Positions 43,159-52,290 of a stretch of DNA of 64,000 bases are shown here, in pieces. Source of the DNA: Bradyrhizobium erythrophlei (GTDB lineage: Bacteria; Pseudomonadota; Alphaproteobacteria; Rhizobiales; Xanthobacteraceae); contig NZ_LT670849.1 in assembly GCF_900142985.1 (NCBI RefSeq), positions 7,461,118 through 7,525,117 of the forward strand, read 5' to 3'. The translations under genes were made by a program, and so were the position numbers. The notes under the pieces are model-generated. The model was not told the DNA's origin and ran no database searches. It saw only the letters and a program-made list of their open reading frames with translations. Positions within the stretch are counted from its first letter, which is position 1, and every line of letters starts with the position of its first letter.

Positions 43159-43587
43159 ATGAAATCCAGAGGTTTTCATAAGGTCGTTTTGGCAGCAGCT
43201 TTGCTGGTTGGTGGCTCCTCAATCGCCTCTCTACGGGCTCAGGATAGCGACAAGCCGGCAGTATCTTCGTATCCCAGCGGGTTAGAAATAGCGTTTGAAT
43301 GGCAATATTCCTGCGCAAATGGAAGAGCCTGCTCATTCAGCTGTCCCGGATCGGGGGGAGCAAGCAATGTCACAAAGCTAAGCATCCATTTGGGAGCTAT
43401 TCCTCTGAACAGCACCGATCGCGCGGCTGGCATCTTTTATGAATTTTCGACCGTCCAGATTCCGCGTGCTAACGGCTTCGCTATCACGACTGGTATCAGC
43501 AACTTATCATGCCAGGTGCAGGGCATGAATCTTGATTATTCCGGGCCAAGAGATCCTCCGACGAGACCGACGGCCGCTAACAGATGA
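43159..43587 (+). CDS. Secreted hypothetical protein next to the type II secretion locus
   Basis: A 142-residue product. MKSRGFHKVVLAAALLVGGSSIASLRAQ is a Sec signal peptide, chosen because GGGGAG lies 7 bases before this ATG; the earlier in-frame start at 43123 would add a non-hydrophobic extension. The mature chain carries four cysteines (YSCANGRACSFSC and LSCQV) and a beta-rich pattern ending in a Pro/Arg tail. No family recognised. It is divergent from gspF, so it could be another secreted substrate; that is a guess from position. Confidence 0.65.
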   Translation: MKSRGFHKVVLAAALLVGGSSIASLRAQDSDKPAVSSYPSGLEIAFEWQYSCANGRACSFSCPGSGGASNVTKLSIHLGAIPLNSTDRAAGIFYEFSTVQIPRANGFAITTGISNLSCQVQGMNLDYSGPRDPPTRPTAANR

Positions 43588-43818
43588 TAATCATCTCGGG
43601 GGACCCAGGGCATTTTTGGCTGCCGCTGTCACCTCGATTAGCTCCCGCCAAAGGCTAGCATGCGAAACGCGGCTGTAATTGCCTGCCAGTTATTGCGATG
43701 ACGGTCTCAAATCAGTGCGGCGAATCCTTCGCTTGGTGAATCCGCTAAGCTGTTCGAAGTAGACAGCACGTCATCGAGTTGACTTTTGCATTCGTCTTGA
43801 TCTCAAACCGGCAGCCAC

Positions 43819-44079
43819 CTAGCGGGACGTCCATCCGCTCATTGTATAACGGGCCCAATATCCCGGACTACCGTACGGCATTCCATAGCCTGCGTAGAGC
43901 GGCGCGCAGGAATATCTATCCGAGCAACGCGGCATCGCGACGAGCTCGGGCGAGCGGGCCCTCGCCGCTTGAGACCTTCGGTAGTCACCCGAAAGTTCCG
44001 CACCTTCCGCGACGGTCGATCCCTTCCAAGCCATTCCGATCAAAAGGGTCGATGCGACAAGGACGTTAAAACATTTCAT
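43819..44079 (-). CDS. Small secreted Tyr/Gly-rich protein
   Basis: An 86-residue product with a perfect ribosome site (GGAGGAATTC directly before ATG). MKCFNVLVASTLLIGMAWKGSTVAEGAE is the signal peptide. The mature part contains two Cys (RCSDRYSC) and ends APLYAGYGMPYGSPGYWARY, a Tyr/Gly-rich tail like those of the products at 12577-12954 and 15336-15620. Function is unknown. Confidence 0.7.
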   Translation of the reverse strand: MKCFNVLVASTLLIGMAWKGSTVAEGAELSGDYRRSQAARARSPELVAMPRCSDRYSCAPLYAGYGMPYGSPGYWARYTMSGWTSR

Positions 44080-44316
44080 GGAATTCCTCCAACACCCCGA
44101 TTCAGGCAGTAAATGTAGCTAGACTTTATAGAGCTTGTGTTGAGAAACGCGAAGCATTAAACAGCGGCGGCGAGGCCGGCAACAAGATTTCTCGCCTGTT
44201 GCGAACCTACTACATCTTTGGCTCCGTCCCATTCATCCTAGCCGCTTAGCGTACAGCAAGCGACTGAAACCAGCTCGCCAGAACAGGGTTCGTTCTGCCA
44301 AACGCTACGTCCGGCG

Positions 44317-44693
44317 TGAAATCCACAACCCCGCGATCGCCTCGCAGCCCCCTCCTTCGCCACGCTCCGGCAACAGCCTGCGCTCGATCAATTCGCGGCC
44401 TTCGATCGTCGCACTAAGGAGGGCAACGCAAAGCTGGAAAGCGATCGAGCCGCCTTTGCAGCCGAGAAGCAGGAATTCTATAATCGCCAAAGCCGCTATC
44501 AGGAGCAACATCGGCAAAAGCTCGCTAGCGAAACCAGGAGCATCGGGAGCGTATGGCCAAGGCCGAGCAAGAGATCGCGCGACGCGATGATGAAAATCGT
44601 CGGAAGCGCGACGATCTCTCAAAGCAACCAACCACCGGATGTCCTGAAGCCTGGGCCCGAGGCGAAGTAAATCCACTCGCCGGGATTCGCTAA
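44317..44693 (+). pseudogene. Frameshifted coiled-coil protein gene
   Basis: Two frames give a continuous Glu/Arg/Gln-rich helix: the first reads LDQFAAFDRRTKEG, then SDRAAFAAEKQEFYNRQSRY and QEQHRQKLASET; the second continues ERMAKAEQEIARRDDENRRK and RDDLSKQ to a stop at 44691-44693. The switch lies near 44531-44540. The first frame is open back to about 44242, with GTG at 44317 a possible start. The composition on either side of the shift is so similar that a single ancestral gene is likely. No family recognised. Confidence 0.45.
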
Positions 44694-44947
44694 ATCGAAG
44701 CCCCGTCTCGCCAGGGCTGATGAAAGCGGGGCAATTACTGCTGGGGCGATTAAATCCAGCGTAGGCCGTAGATCGCTGTCGATTCGTGGCCGAGTTTTAG
44801 GCAACGTCTGTTGCGTATCGCGTTTTCAAACAAGGGGGATCGCAACGCGCCAACTATTCGAGTTCTTGATTCCTCGCATCCCTAGCCCGATAGACGCATC
44901 ATCAAGTTAGAAATCTCCAAAGATCAGGAAGACAGCTCCACCAATTA

Positions 44948-45367
44948 GAGGCTCCCTATTTTGCTCTTGTCTCGTCATGTGCGACCCCCGCAGAGTTACT
45001 GCTCTATCTCACTCCTCGCGCGCGGGTTTACGTGAGCTTCTTTAGCAGGCCCGTTCGGCTCTTCCGCTCCGATGCGCAAGCCGGATGGAGTAACGCGCCT
45101 AATATCGTGACGACGCGTATCAATGCAGCCGGAGAAGAGTGGAGCATCAGAACCGACGAGAACGGCCAAAGGCTCATTGCGCAAGAGCCTCGCGCCGACC
45201 GCTCGATTTTAATCCTCGGCGATTCGTTATCTTTTGGCGAAGGCATAAACATCGAGGATCGCTTCGACGTTAAAATGCTTTCCTCTCTCCCGGGCGCGCG
45301 TCATAAACACTGGCACGATGGGCTAGCCGATGGGCGCGATCGCGTCGCGTCCGCACGAAATGAATGA
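44948..45367 (+). pseudogene. Truncated SGNH/GDSL hydrolase gene
   Basis: An open frame without a proper start reads ATPAELLLYL, then FFSRPVRLFRSDAQAGW, TTRINAAGEEWSIRTDENGQR and RSILILGDSLSFGEGINIEDRF. GDSLSFGEGI is block I of SGNH hydrolases, with the catalytic Ser. The frame then runs into unrelated sequence and stops at 45367; blocks III and V (with the catalytic Asp and His) are missing. An ORF starting with GTG at 45032 is possible but would still lack two thirds of the enzyme. Such proteins often act as O-acyl transferases or esterases in polysaccharide loci. Confidence 0.65.
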
Positions 45368-45693
45368 ATCAAAGCACTGGCGGGCAACCGCTGGCAACAT
45401 ACTGGCGAAGCACCGCCCAGCTATTGTTCGCAAGGTCGGACATCGCCGGTCCTAACGCGTCCAAACTAAACCGTATAGGACGCCTCAATCAACGACCGAT
45501 GCGTTTTTCCACGCACCGTGCAGCAAGCTGAGGCAAGGTGCTTTTTCGTCAGAAAACCGGAAATTAATGTTGCACAAGCCGCTCCTGCTGGACTATAAGT
45601 TAACGAATATTTAATTAGACCGTTCCGATTTAATGAATTAAATAAGCCGCGGAAGAAATTTAAATTTCAGGTGAATTTGTATGGAGTTGCGGC
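45368..45693 (+). promoter_or_regulatory. AT-rich region upstream of the glycosylphosphotransferase
   Basis: No gene. The last 100 bases are AT-rich (TAACGAATATTTAATTAGACC, AATGAATTAAATAAG, and the palindrome AAATTTAAATTT near 45657-45668) and end in TATGGAGTTGCGGC, the ribosome site. It is the likely promoter of the polysaccharide-priming gene and a candidate for H-NS-type binding. Confidence 0.45.
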
Positions 45694-47151
45694 ATGTCGA
45701 ATGAGTTGAATATTCGCGACAAGATGGGGCAAATTCAGTATTCGATTCGGTCGACAGCAAGCCTTCCCACTGAAGCCATCCCCTACGCTTTGCGAGCCTT
45801 AGACGCGCTCATCATATCGCTCTCCGCTATCGCGGGCGGGGTCAGTTACCATTTGCTGATCGGCGACGCATTCGAGGTCGCGCCAGCCTGTGCCGTCGGC
45901 GCTCTCGCGAGCCTCGTATATATCTTGCGTTTGAACGGTAGCGACTATTACGAACTTCAGGAAAGCGCGAAGCCGCACTTGGAAGTGCGCGAGATATTGG
46001 TGTGCTGGCTCTCGACCGGACTGTTGCTCACGCTTATTGCTTTCCTTCTAAAGATCAGCGCAGCCTATTCCCGCGGCGCGTTTCTTATGTTTTATATTTT
46101 CGTCCCCATTGCGTTGCTGGCGGCGCGGAAAGCCACGAAAGTTGTTCTGGCACAAGCTGTAGCCGCGAAAACTCTCGGGCGACGCGACACAATCTTAATA
46201 GGTGAGCCAAACGAGATTTCGGCCTTGCAGACAGATGATCTAGTAGCCTTTTGTGGGGCTCCTGACGTCAGGCGCTTTACGCTGAGTGGAAGAAGCGAGT
46301 ACCTAGAAAGTTCATCTAACGACGTCGCGGCCATCAAATCTGCAGCCAATTTTGTGCGGCGACACAATTGCCGACAGATACTGCTGGCGTTGCCTTGGGA
46401 TGAAACCGATCGGATCGAATTCATCAAAGACCAGATCAAAACACTTCCTGTCGCTCTTCGATTGGTGCCCGACAAAAGCGTTCGAACCTTGTTAGATAGC
46501 ACGTCGTCCAAGGGGAAGACCGGGCCAGTCATAGATCTGCAGCGTGCCCCGCTGACTGAACTGCAACGTTTCGTGAAGCGCATCGCGGACGTCGTTGTGG
46601 CTGCGTTTGTTTTAATTTTTTTCCTTCCTCTCATGGCGCTTGCGGCCATTGCCATCAAGCTTGATAGCCCTGGTCCTGTAATCTTTCACCAAAAACGGAA
46701 GGGATTTAACGGCAAGCACTTCGTCATTTTGAAATTCCGGACAATGAGCGTCGAAGAGGACGGACCGGACGTCATCCAGGCGAAACGGAATGACGCCCGT
46801 GTAACGACGATTGGACGGCTTCTCCGTTCTTCGAGCATTGATGAATTGCCGCAGCTTATAAATGTATTAAGGGGCGACATGTCGCTGATAGGACCTCGCC
46901 CTCATGCCTTGGCCCATGACAACTATTTTGAGACAATGTTGAGCGATTATGCTTTCCGTCATCACGTCAAGCCAGGCATAACAGGCTGGGCTCAATGTAA
47001 CGGCGCCAGGGGTGCTACTCCGACAATTGAAGATGTCGCGAAACGCGTGCGTCTCGACCTTTGGTACGTCAATAATTGGAGCCTTTGGCTTGACCTTCTA
47101 ATATTGGCCAAGACGGCCGTCGAGGTCGTTCGGAAGCGCAACGCCTACTGA
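45694..47151 (+). CDS. Exopolysaccharide-priming polyprenyl glycosylphosphotransferase
   Basis: A 485-residue protein. About five membrane helices occupy the first 150 residues, then a Rossmann-like central part, then the bacterial sugar transferase domain from about residue 290: KRIADVVVAAFVLIFFLPLMALAAIAIKLDSPGPVIFHQKRKG, ILKFRTM, ARVTTIGRLLRSSSIDELPQLINVLRGDMSLIGPRPHAL, PGITGWAQCNGARG. This is the WcaJ/ExoY-type enzyme that transfers hexose-1-phosphate to undecaprenyl phosphate, the first membrane step of polysaccharide repeat-unit synthesis. It would work with the glycosyltransferases and the OPX channel further along the locus. Confidence 0.95.
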   Translation: MSNELNIRDKMGQIQYSIRSTASLPTEAIPYALRALDALIISLSAIAGGVSYHLLIGDAFEVAPACAVGALASLVYILRLNGSDYYELQESAKPHLEVREILVCWLSTGLLLTLIAFLLKISAAYSRGAFLMFYIFVPIALLAARKATKVVLAQAVAAKTLGRRDTILIGEPNEISALQTDDLVAFCGAPDVRRFTLSGRSEYLESSSNDVAAIKSAANFVRRHNCRQILLALPWDETDRIEFIKDQIKTLPVALRLVPDKSVRTLLDSTSSKGKTGPVIDLQRAPLTELQRFVKRIADVVVAAFVLIFFLPLMALAAIAIKLDSPGPVIFHQKRKGFNGKHFVILKFRTMSVEEDGPDVIQAKRNDARVTTIGRLLRSSSIDELPQLINVLRGDMSLIGPRPHALAHDNYFETMLSDYAFRHHVKPGITGWAQCNGARGATPTIEDVAKRVRLDLWYVNNWSLWLDLLILAKTAVEVVRKRNAY

Positions 47152-47480
47152 GTCGCGCATCCGAGAGGCTTCGCCTGGGATCTCGAAGAACGCAAGGTTA
47201 CCATTCCCTCCACAAACGGCCCAATGCGCCTCCATTCCCTGGGAGGACAACCCCCTCTGAATGTGAGGCGGCCAGTCAGCAACGATGCTTCGTGCGGCAT
47301 TTAATTCATCCGGTCGAGTCGGCGAACTGGGATGTCATGATGAGCCGCTGGCAACTGGAATGTCTTGCTATCGATAGCAGTACGATTTTAGCGAGTTGTT
47401 AACGGGTCGAATGGGACCTTTGATGACGGGAGTCGCGCACTTACACTGGACAAGCTGGCTCCCGAATGGAGCATCACGTC
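47152..47480. other. Intergenic stretch without supported genes
   Basis: About 330 bases after the glycosylphosphotransferase. Only very short frames occur. GGAGC at 47468-47472 serves the next small gene. Confidence 0.4.
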
Positions 47481-47789
47481 ATGATTTGGCTTTCGGCAGT
47501 AAGCTTGGTCGCTGGCGGCGTGTTGGCGTGGCACTTCAAAATCATCGTGTTGGCGCCTGCAACATTCGTTATTGCAGCTATTGCGATCATCGCCGGCCAG
47601 ATGCAAATCACTGGTATCCCGTCGATTATCCTCATAATCGGGATCGCAAGCGCAGGAGCACAGATCGGCTATTTCCTCGCAATGTTGTTTCAGCATGTTA
47701 TGGGTGCAACCATGCTCCGCAGCTCCTCTCTGTCTTCCAACAAGACGACGGGGCGCCCCCCATCAATTTCCGGAACGCCGATTTCGTGA
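47481..47789 (+). CDS. Small membrane protein
   Basis: A 102-residue product. MIWLSAVSLVAGGVLAWHF is followed by two or three more hydrophobic stretches (IIVLAPATFVIAAIAIIAG, IPSIILIIGIASAGAQIGYFLAML) and a polar tail. An in-frame ATG 15 bases upstream is possible, but its codons contain the GGAGC ribosome site. Similar tiny polytopic proteins are frequent in Bradyrhizobium; function is unknown. Confidence 0.6.
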   Translation: MIWLSAVSLVAGGVLAWHFKIIVLAPATFVIAAIAIIAGQMQITGIPSIILIIGIASAGAQIGYFLAMLFQHVMGATMLRSSSLSSNKTTGRPPSISGTPIS

Positions 47790-48219
47790 AGATTCTGATT
47801 CGGTCGTGAACCTTGCATGTGCGCGCTTGGGCAACCTCCCGATTGATTAGGCTTCCTCCCCAAGCACGTGTTAGCGAGGAGTTTAGCTAAGCCTGTCAGA
47901 TAGTTCTGCTGGAAACGCAATCACCAAGACCTATACCGTCGCCGGCGACAGCGCGCGTAACTCCGCAAGTGGCATCGTCCCCGCCAATCTTGAAAAGGTA
48001 GCGGTAAAAAACGGGGTTTAATTTTTTAATCGTTTTTTCTTTCAATTTTAACTAAAACTCACTAGGGTTCCGCTCGAAGCGAAAAGACGCTGCAGGTATT
48101 TTGCGTCTCTCAATTCCGCAGATCGATTTTTGCAATCCCTCGTCTAGTAGAGGGCAAAAGCAAAAGTTTGGTTTTTGGAAGACCCTGAAGCCCATCGCAT
48201 TGCGGCGGAATCAACAACG
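47790..48219 (+). promoter_or_regulatory. Intergenic region with AT-rich tract upstream of the H-NS-like gene
   Basis: The tract at about 48015-48060 (GGTTTAATTTTTTAATCG then TTTTTTCTTTCAATTTTAAC) is the most T-rich stretch of the second half of the window. It fits a promoter and an autoregulatory H-NS binding site. A short frame ending near 48020 (ITKTYTVAGDSARNS, then GIVPANLEKVAVKNGV) looks protein-like but has no start codon, and may be a gene remnant. Confidence 0.4.
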
Positions 48220-48597
48220 ATGCGCAAATTAAATCTGACCGGTATGGATTTTGATGAACTCTGGGACCTACACGAAGAACTGTCGAAAATCCTCGCAGAG
48301 AAGATTCGTGCGGAAAAGCGCAGGCTGGAAGAGAGACTCGCGCAGCTAAGCCATATGGGGCAGATCAAGGAAATTGCGATACCTGTTGAAGAACAGGGAG
48401 CAGATCGGCCAAGGCGCAAATATCCGAAGGTTCTGCCGAAGTACTTCAATCCAATCGCACCATTGGAGACATGGTCGGGACGCGGCAAGCAACCGCGATG
48501 GGTTGCCGCGGCACTCCGCTCGGGGCACAAGCTAGATGACCTGCAGATCTCAGAGTCCGGTGAGGCGTCTGCCGACAGGGTGCACGATCGTTCTTGA
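48220..48597 (+). CDS. H-NS-family nucleoid-associated protein
   Basis: A 125-residue protein. The start MRKLNLTGMDFDELWDL gives the usual rhizobial N-terminus; the helical N-terminal half (ELSKILAEKIRAEKRRLEERLAQL) mediates oligomerisation. The C-terminal DNA-binding motif is YFNPIAPLETWSGRGKQPRWVAAALRSGHKLDDLQI, matching the TWSGRG-x-PRW core of the H-NS DNA-binding domain that inserts into AT-rich minor grooves. Such proteins silence AT-rich horizontally acquired genes. It sits inside an accessory polysaccharide region, so a local silencing role is plausible. Confidence 0.88.
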   Translation: MRKLNLTGMDFDELWDLHEELSKILAEKIRAEKRRLEERLAQLSHMGQIKEIAIPVEEQGADRPRRKYPKVLPKYFNPIAPLETWSGRGKQPRWVAAALRSGHKLDDLQISESGEASADRVHDRS

Positions 48598-48610
48598 AAC
48601 TTCCAGGCAT

Positions 48611-48856
48611 TCAAGCCGTGCGACCGGACGCCGGAAGTGTCCGACGATCATATTCGGAATAGTTTGAAAGACTGCTCTGGATTTCGGAGAGCTCGTCCAG
48701 CAACACGTCATAAAGCTCAATCTGAGAGGCAAGCAAGCCAGCAGTCGAGCAGGTGCCCGCGACCAGGTGCAGCCGAATATGGGTCGCTTTGATCATATTC
48801 AAGGAATTACGGATCTCGAAGTTAAAGAAATCACTCGGATCACCCATGTTTCGCAT
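48611..48856 (-). CDS. Hypothetical 81-residue protein
   Basis: The ATG is preceded by AACGAGGTTGAG, a usable ribosome site. The product is MRNMGDPSDFFNFEIRNSLN, then a helical part TAGLLASQIELYDVLLDELSEIQSSLSNYSEYD. It is convergent with the H-NS-like gene, 13 bases away. I recognise no family; the acidic helical centre makes it more protein-like than the surrounding frames. Confidence 0.35.
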   Translation of the reverse strand: MRNMGDPSDFFNFEIRNSLNMIKATHIRLHLVAGTCSTAGLLASQIELYDVLLDELSEIQSSLSNYSEYDRRTLPASGRTA

Positions 48857-49195
48857 CTCAACCTCGTTACTTACCCAATTGCAGCTCTTTATGGTTTAGT
48901 CTGCCGTCCCCCATTCCGGTTCAGCAACCGGCATCGTTCTCCCGACTGGCAAAAATCGGGCCAATTTGAACGCTGCGTGAGTGGGCTTCAGGAAACATTT
49001 TACACGCTGTGGGTGAATCAGACGACATGTCCCACCGCTTCACATTTTCGAAAGGATACCTGCGTTCGGTCGAGCGCAACCCAAGCCCATTAAGCCGGGC
49101 GAGTGCAACGGGTTGAGATCACGAATTCGGCGCGAGTTGCCGCTTCCGTCCGGGCGCAAGCGGCGTTACCGTTTGGCAATCGATGGGGAACGGAA

Positions 49196-49351
49196 ATGCA
49201 TACCATAGTAGCCTTCATTGCCGCATTTGCTCTTGTTGTTCTCGCCATACTACAAGCCCGCTCGGTTCCTGATGCTAGTCCGGCTGGCCGCCGCGATTTC
49301 GTAACCGTGGTGATCATTGCCACGATCGTTACCATGGGGTACGCCTTTTGA
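49196..49351 (+). CDS. 51-residue two-helix membrane protein
   Basis: MHTIVAFIAAFALVVLAILQ, then ARSVPDASPAGRRDF, then VTVVIIATIVTMGYAF: two membrane helices joined by a short polar loop. GGGGAACGGA precedes the ATG. The open frame extends upstream to 49103 but that part is basic and unlike a protein of this type. Function is unknown. Confidence 0.55.
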   Translation: MHTIVAFIAAFALVVLAILQARSVPDASPAGRRDFVTVVIIATIVTMGYAF

Positions 49352-49936
49352 TGCGTCGCTAAGCGCTCACTGTTGCAGATGCCGAGATGGTCACGTTTCT
49401 TTCCGTCGAGCAAATAATTGGACTGTCCGCACGGATCCGTTGACTCCGGTGCCGAGACAAAAGACCTAGCGTGTGAGCCCCGAACGAACTCACTGCGTGC
49501 CTGCCGCGACCAGGCGGCGTGTAAGTATGTTACGCGATGCACCGGCCAATCCATTGGGGCGCTTCGGGACTTTTGAAACAAAAGGACACCGCTAAGCTAT
49601 TGAAAATAATGAAGTAATAAACTAGACTCGCGTGCTCGCGACCTGCGGCGTGATCCGGTGGCTGCACGACCGAGGCCGGCGATAGTCGCAGCTCCCGGCG
49701 ATTCGACCTGCGTTGTCGAGCACATCGCCCATTTCTGGATTCGCCGCACCATGCGGCACCGACGTTTTAAGTCCATCATTTACGCTAGGCCATATTAGCT
49801 TACCCATTCGCCGCGATTTCGTGGCATGCTTGCAACAGTATGCCCGGAAATCCAGAACTTTGACTTGCGGCACTACGCACTTGCCGTCGGTTCACGTAAG
49901 GTCTCGCTCGAAATAAGATAAACATCGGGGCTACCT
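49352..49936. other. Intergenic stretch before OPX copy 2
   Basis: About 585 bases without a supported gene. Several minus-strand frames overlap here, with Arg/Ser-rich shadow-like compositions. The duplicated OPX sequence begins abruptly at 49948; nothing in this upstream region resembles the region upstream of copy 1. Confidence 0.4.
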
Positions 49937-51187
49937 TTGGGCATTTTTCGCGTCCTGTTGGGCGTGCCAGCATTTTTTTTGATGGCCGCATTGGGCGGCT
50001 GCGGGTGGATGTCGGTGACCGGTCCGTCCGCCACCGATATATTATCAGGCCAGCACGACCCGGTGAGCGTCAACTACGCAGTCGTCAAGGTCACCCCGAA
50101 AGTCATCGAGGTTCAATCCAGAAACCTGCCGCGGTTGACTGCGTTTAGGGAGAATCAGCGGCCGCGCGATATTACTTTCGGGATCGGCGATATATTGGGC
50201 GTCACGATCTTCGAAGCCGCTTCAGGAGGTCTCTTCATTCCTGCCGAGGGCGGAGTGCGACCGGGAAATTTTGTTACCATTCCCAATCAAGCCGTCGATA
50301 TCCACGGCAACATTTCGATCCCCTACGCGGGCTCCGTCCGTGCGAACGGACGCACCCAGGTCGAAGTGCAGGACGCCATCGTGACTGCCCTCAAGAACCG
50401 CGCGATCGAGCCACAAGTCGTTGTGTCCTTGGTCGAACAGAAAACGTCCATGATCAGCATCCTGGGCGAAGGACGCTCGGCGCGGATTCCAGCGACCGCC
50501 ACCCCTGAGCGTATGCTTGACGTCATCAGCCGAGCCGGGTTGGTGGCGACCGCCGGGACTGCGACCGGGGCCGCCGGGGCGGAAACCTGGGTGATTCTGG
50601 AGCGAAACGGTCGGCGCGCGATTGCCCCCTTTGGGGCACTCGTTTACGAGTCAGCCAACAATATTTACGTGCATCCCAACGATACAATCTACTTGTATCG
50701 GGAGCCACAGACCTTCCTGAGCTTCGGTGCCGTCGGTACGCAGCAGCAGGTTCCATTTGGGACCTGGCGGCTTTCGCTCGCGGAAGCGATCAGCAAGGCC
50801 GGCGGTCTTCTCGATGTCCAGGCTGACCCTGCCTCCGTGTTCCTCTATCGCGGTGAAGCGCGCGACGTCGCCGAAGCGATGGGGATCGACTGCAGGCCCT
50901 ACGAAGGCCCCGTCATTCCCGTGATCTATACGATCAACCTGCGCGATCCTGCCGGCTATTTCCTGGCGAGCTCGTTTGAAATGCGCAACAAAGATATCCT
51001 CTACGTCTCGAATGCGTTCTCGGTCGAATCCACCAAGTTCATGACCTGGCTCACCACGGTCAACACCACCATCCAGGGTCCAATAACCACCGCGACCAGC
51101 GCCTATGGCTTGCGCAACATCATCCAAGGCGCAGGAGCGGTACCCAGCGTCATAACCGCCGGCGCGACTACAGTTACAACACCGTAG
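49937..51187 (+). CDS. Outer-membrane polysaccharide export lipoprotein (OPX), copy 2
   Basis: A 416-residue protein identical to copy 1 over residues RVLLGVPAFF to near the C-terminus except Ile to Met in the signal peptide (LMAALGGC) and the penultimate residues (VTTP against VATP). Only three base differences occur between 17128-18354 and 49948-51174. Copy 2 lacks the first 20 residues of copy 1: its upstream sequence is unrelated, and the start must be a TTG at 49937 or the ATG at 49982, the latter leaving only a stub of a signal peptide. Expression or membrane targeting may therefore be impaired. It ends 120 bases before the convergent decarboxylase gene. Confidence 0.88.
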   Translation: MGIFRVLLGVPAFFLMAALGGCGWMSVTGPSATDILSGQHDPVSVNYAVVKVTPKVIEVQSRNLPRLTAFRENQRPRDITFGIGDILGVTIFEAASGGLFIPAEGGVRPGNFVTIPNQAVDIHGNISIPYAGSVRANGRTQVEVQDAIVTALKNRAIEPQVVVSLVEQKTSMISILGEGRSARIPATATPERMLDVISRAGLVATAGTATGAAGAETWVILERNGRRAIAPFGALVYESANNIYVHPNDTIYLYREPQTFLSFGAVGTQQQVPFGTWRLSLAEAISKAGGLLDVQADPASVFLYRGEARDVAEAMGIDCRPYEGPVIPVIYTINLRDPAGYFLASSFEMRNKDILYVSNAFSVESTKFMTWLTTVNTTIQGPITTATSAYGLRNIIQGAGAVPSVITAGATTVTTP

Positions 51188-51306
51188 ATTCAGCGCCGGT
51201 CAAACTCAGTCCCGAGGCTACTGCTGGCCAAATTCTCCGACATTCTCAATCGCGCGACGTTAACACCAACATATCGCAGAAAAACGAGTTTATCCACGCG
51301 ACCAAG

Positions 51307-52290
51307 CTAAGGTTGGTCAACGTTCAAGGACGCACGCAGGTCCTGGTCAGACAGGAGGCTTTCAAAATATGCGATTGTTTGGACGAGACCTTCCTTGAGT
51401 TTCGTCCGCGGCGTCCAGGATAGCGCTTGTTTGGCTTTGGAGATATCTGGACGCCGCTGGCGCGGATCATCTTGGGGAAGTGGTTTGTGGATAATCTGGG
51501 AGGATGAACCGGTCAGACTGACGACGGATGATGCTAACTCAAGAATCGAGAACTCATCGGGATTGCCAATGTTTACTGGGCCCGTGACGTCATTTGTGGT
51601 CCCCATTAGGCTTATTAGCCCTCCGACTAGGTCATCCACGTAGCAGAAAGATCGCGTTTGAGCGCCGTCGCCGTAGATCGTGATGTTGTGACCAAGCAAG
51701 GCTTGTACAATGAAATTCGAAACGACGCGCCCATCATTGGGATGCATGCGCGGTCCATACGTGTTGAAGATGCGAGCGACCTTGATGTTTAAATTGTTCT
51801 GGCGGCGATAAGCGAAGAACAAGCTCTCCGCGCAGCGCTTGCCTTCGTCATAACAGGCTCGTATTCCGATCGGATTGACGTTGCCCCAATATTCCTCGGT
51901 CTGAGGATGAACGCTCGGATCACCATAGACCTCTGACGTTGAAGCCTGCAATATCTTGGCATTTACGCGCTTGGCGAGGCCAAGCATGTTGATCGCGCCG
52001 TGCACGCTGGTCTTGATCGTCTGCACCGGATCGTGCTGGTAGTGCACGGGCGACGCCGGACATGCGAGATTGTAGATTTCATCGACCTCGACGTATAGTG
52101 GAAACGTGACGTCGTGGCGGATCAGCTCAAAATTCTTGTGCTCGAGCAGCGACTCCACGTTCCTGCGTGCGCCGGTAAAAAAGTTGTCGACGCAGAGTAC
52201 CTGTGCCCCCTCCTTGATCAGCCGCTCGCATAAGTGAGAACCAAGGAAACCCGCGCCGCCGGTGACAAGAATTCGTTTTTCTAAATGCAT
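51307..52290 (-). CDS. UDP-glucuronate decarboxylase (UDP-xylose synthase)
   Basis: A 327-residue short-chain dehydrogenase/epimerase-type enzyme. [21 protein letters not shown] binds NAD; the catalytic Tyr-x3-Lys is in [19 protein letters not shown] near 150; [60 protein letters not shown] and [16 protein letters not shown] are the UXS signatures that separate it from 4-epimerases. It converts UDP-glucuronate to UDP-xylose, a sugar donor for surface polysaccharides. MHLEKRILV was taken as the start, 3 codons inside the longest frame. Confidence 0.9.
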   Translation of the reverse strand: MHLEKRILVTGGAGFLGSHLCERLIKEGAQVLCVDNFFTGARRNVESLLEHKNFELIRHDVTFPLYVEVDEIYNLACPASPVHYQHDPVQTIKTSVHGAINMLGLAKRVNAKILQASTSEVYGDPSVHPQTEEYWGNVNPIGIRACYDEGKRCAESLFFAYRRQNNLNIKVARIFNTYGPRMHPNDGRVVSNFIVQALLGHNITIYGDGAQTRSFCYVDDLVGGLISLMGTTNDVTGPVNIGNPDEFSILELASSVVSLTGSSSQIIHKPLPQDDPRQRRPDISKAKQALSWTPRTKLKEGLVQTIAYFESLLSDQDLRASLNVDQP

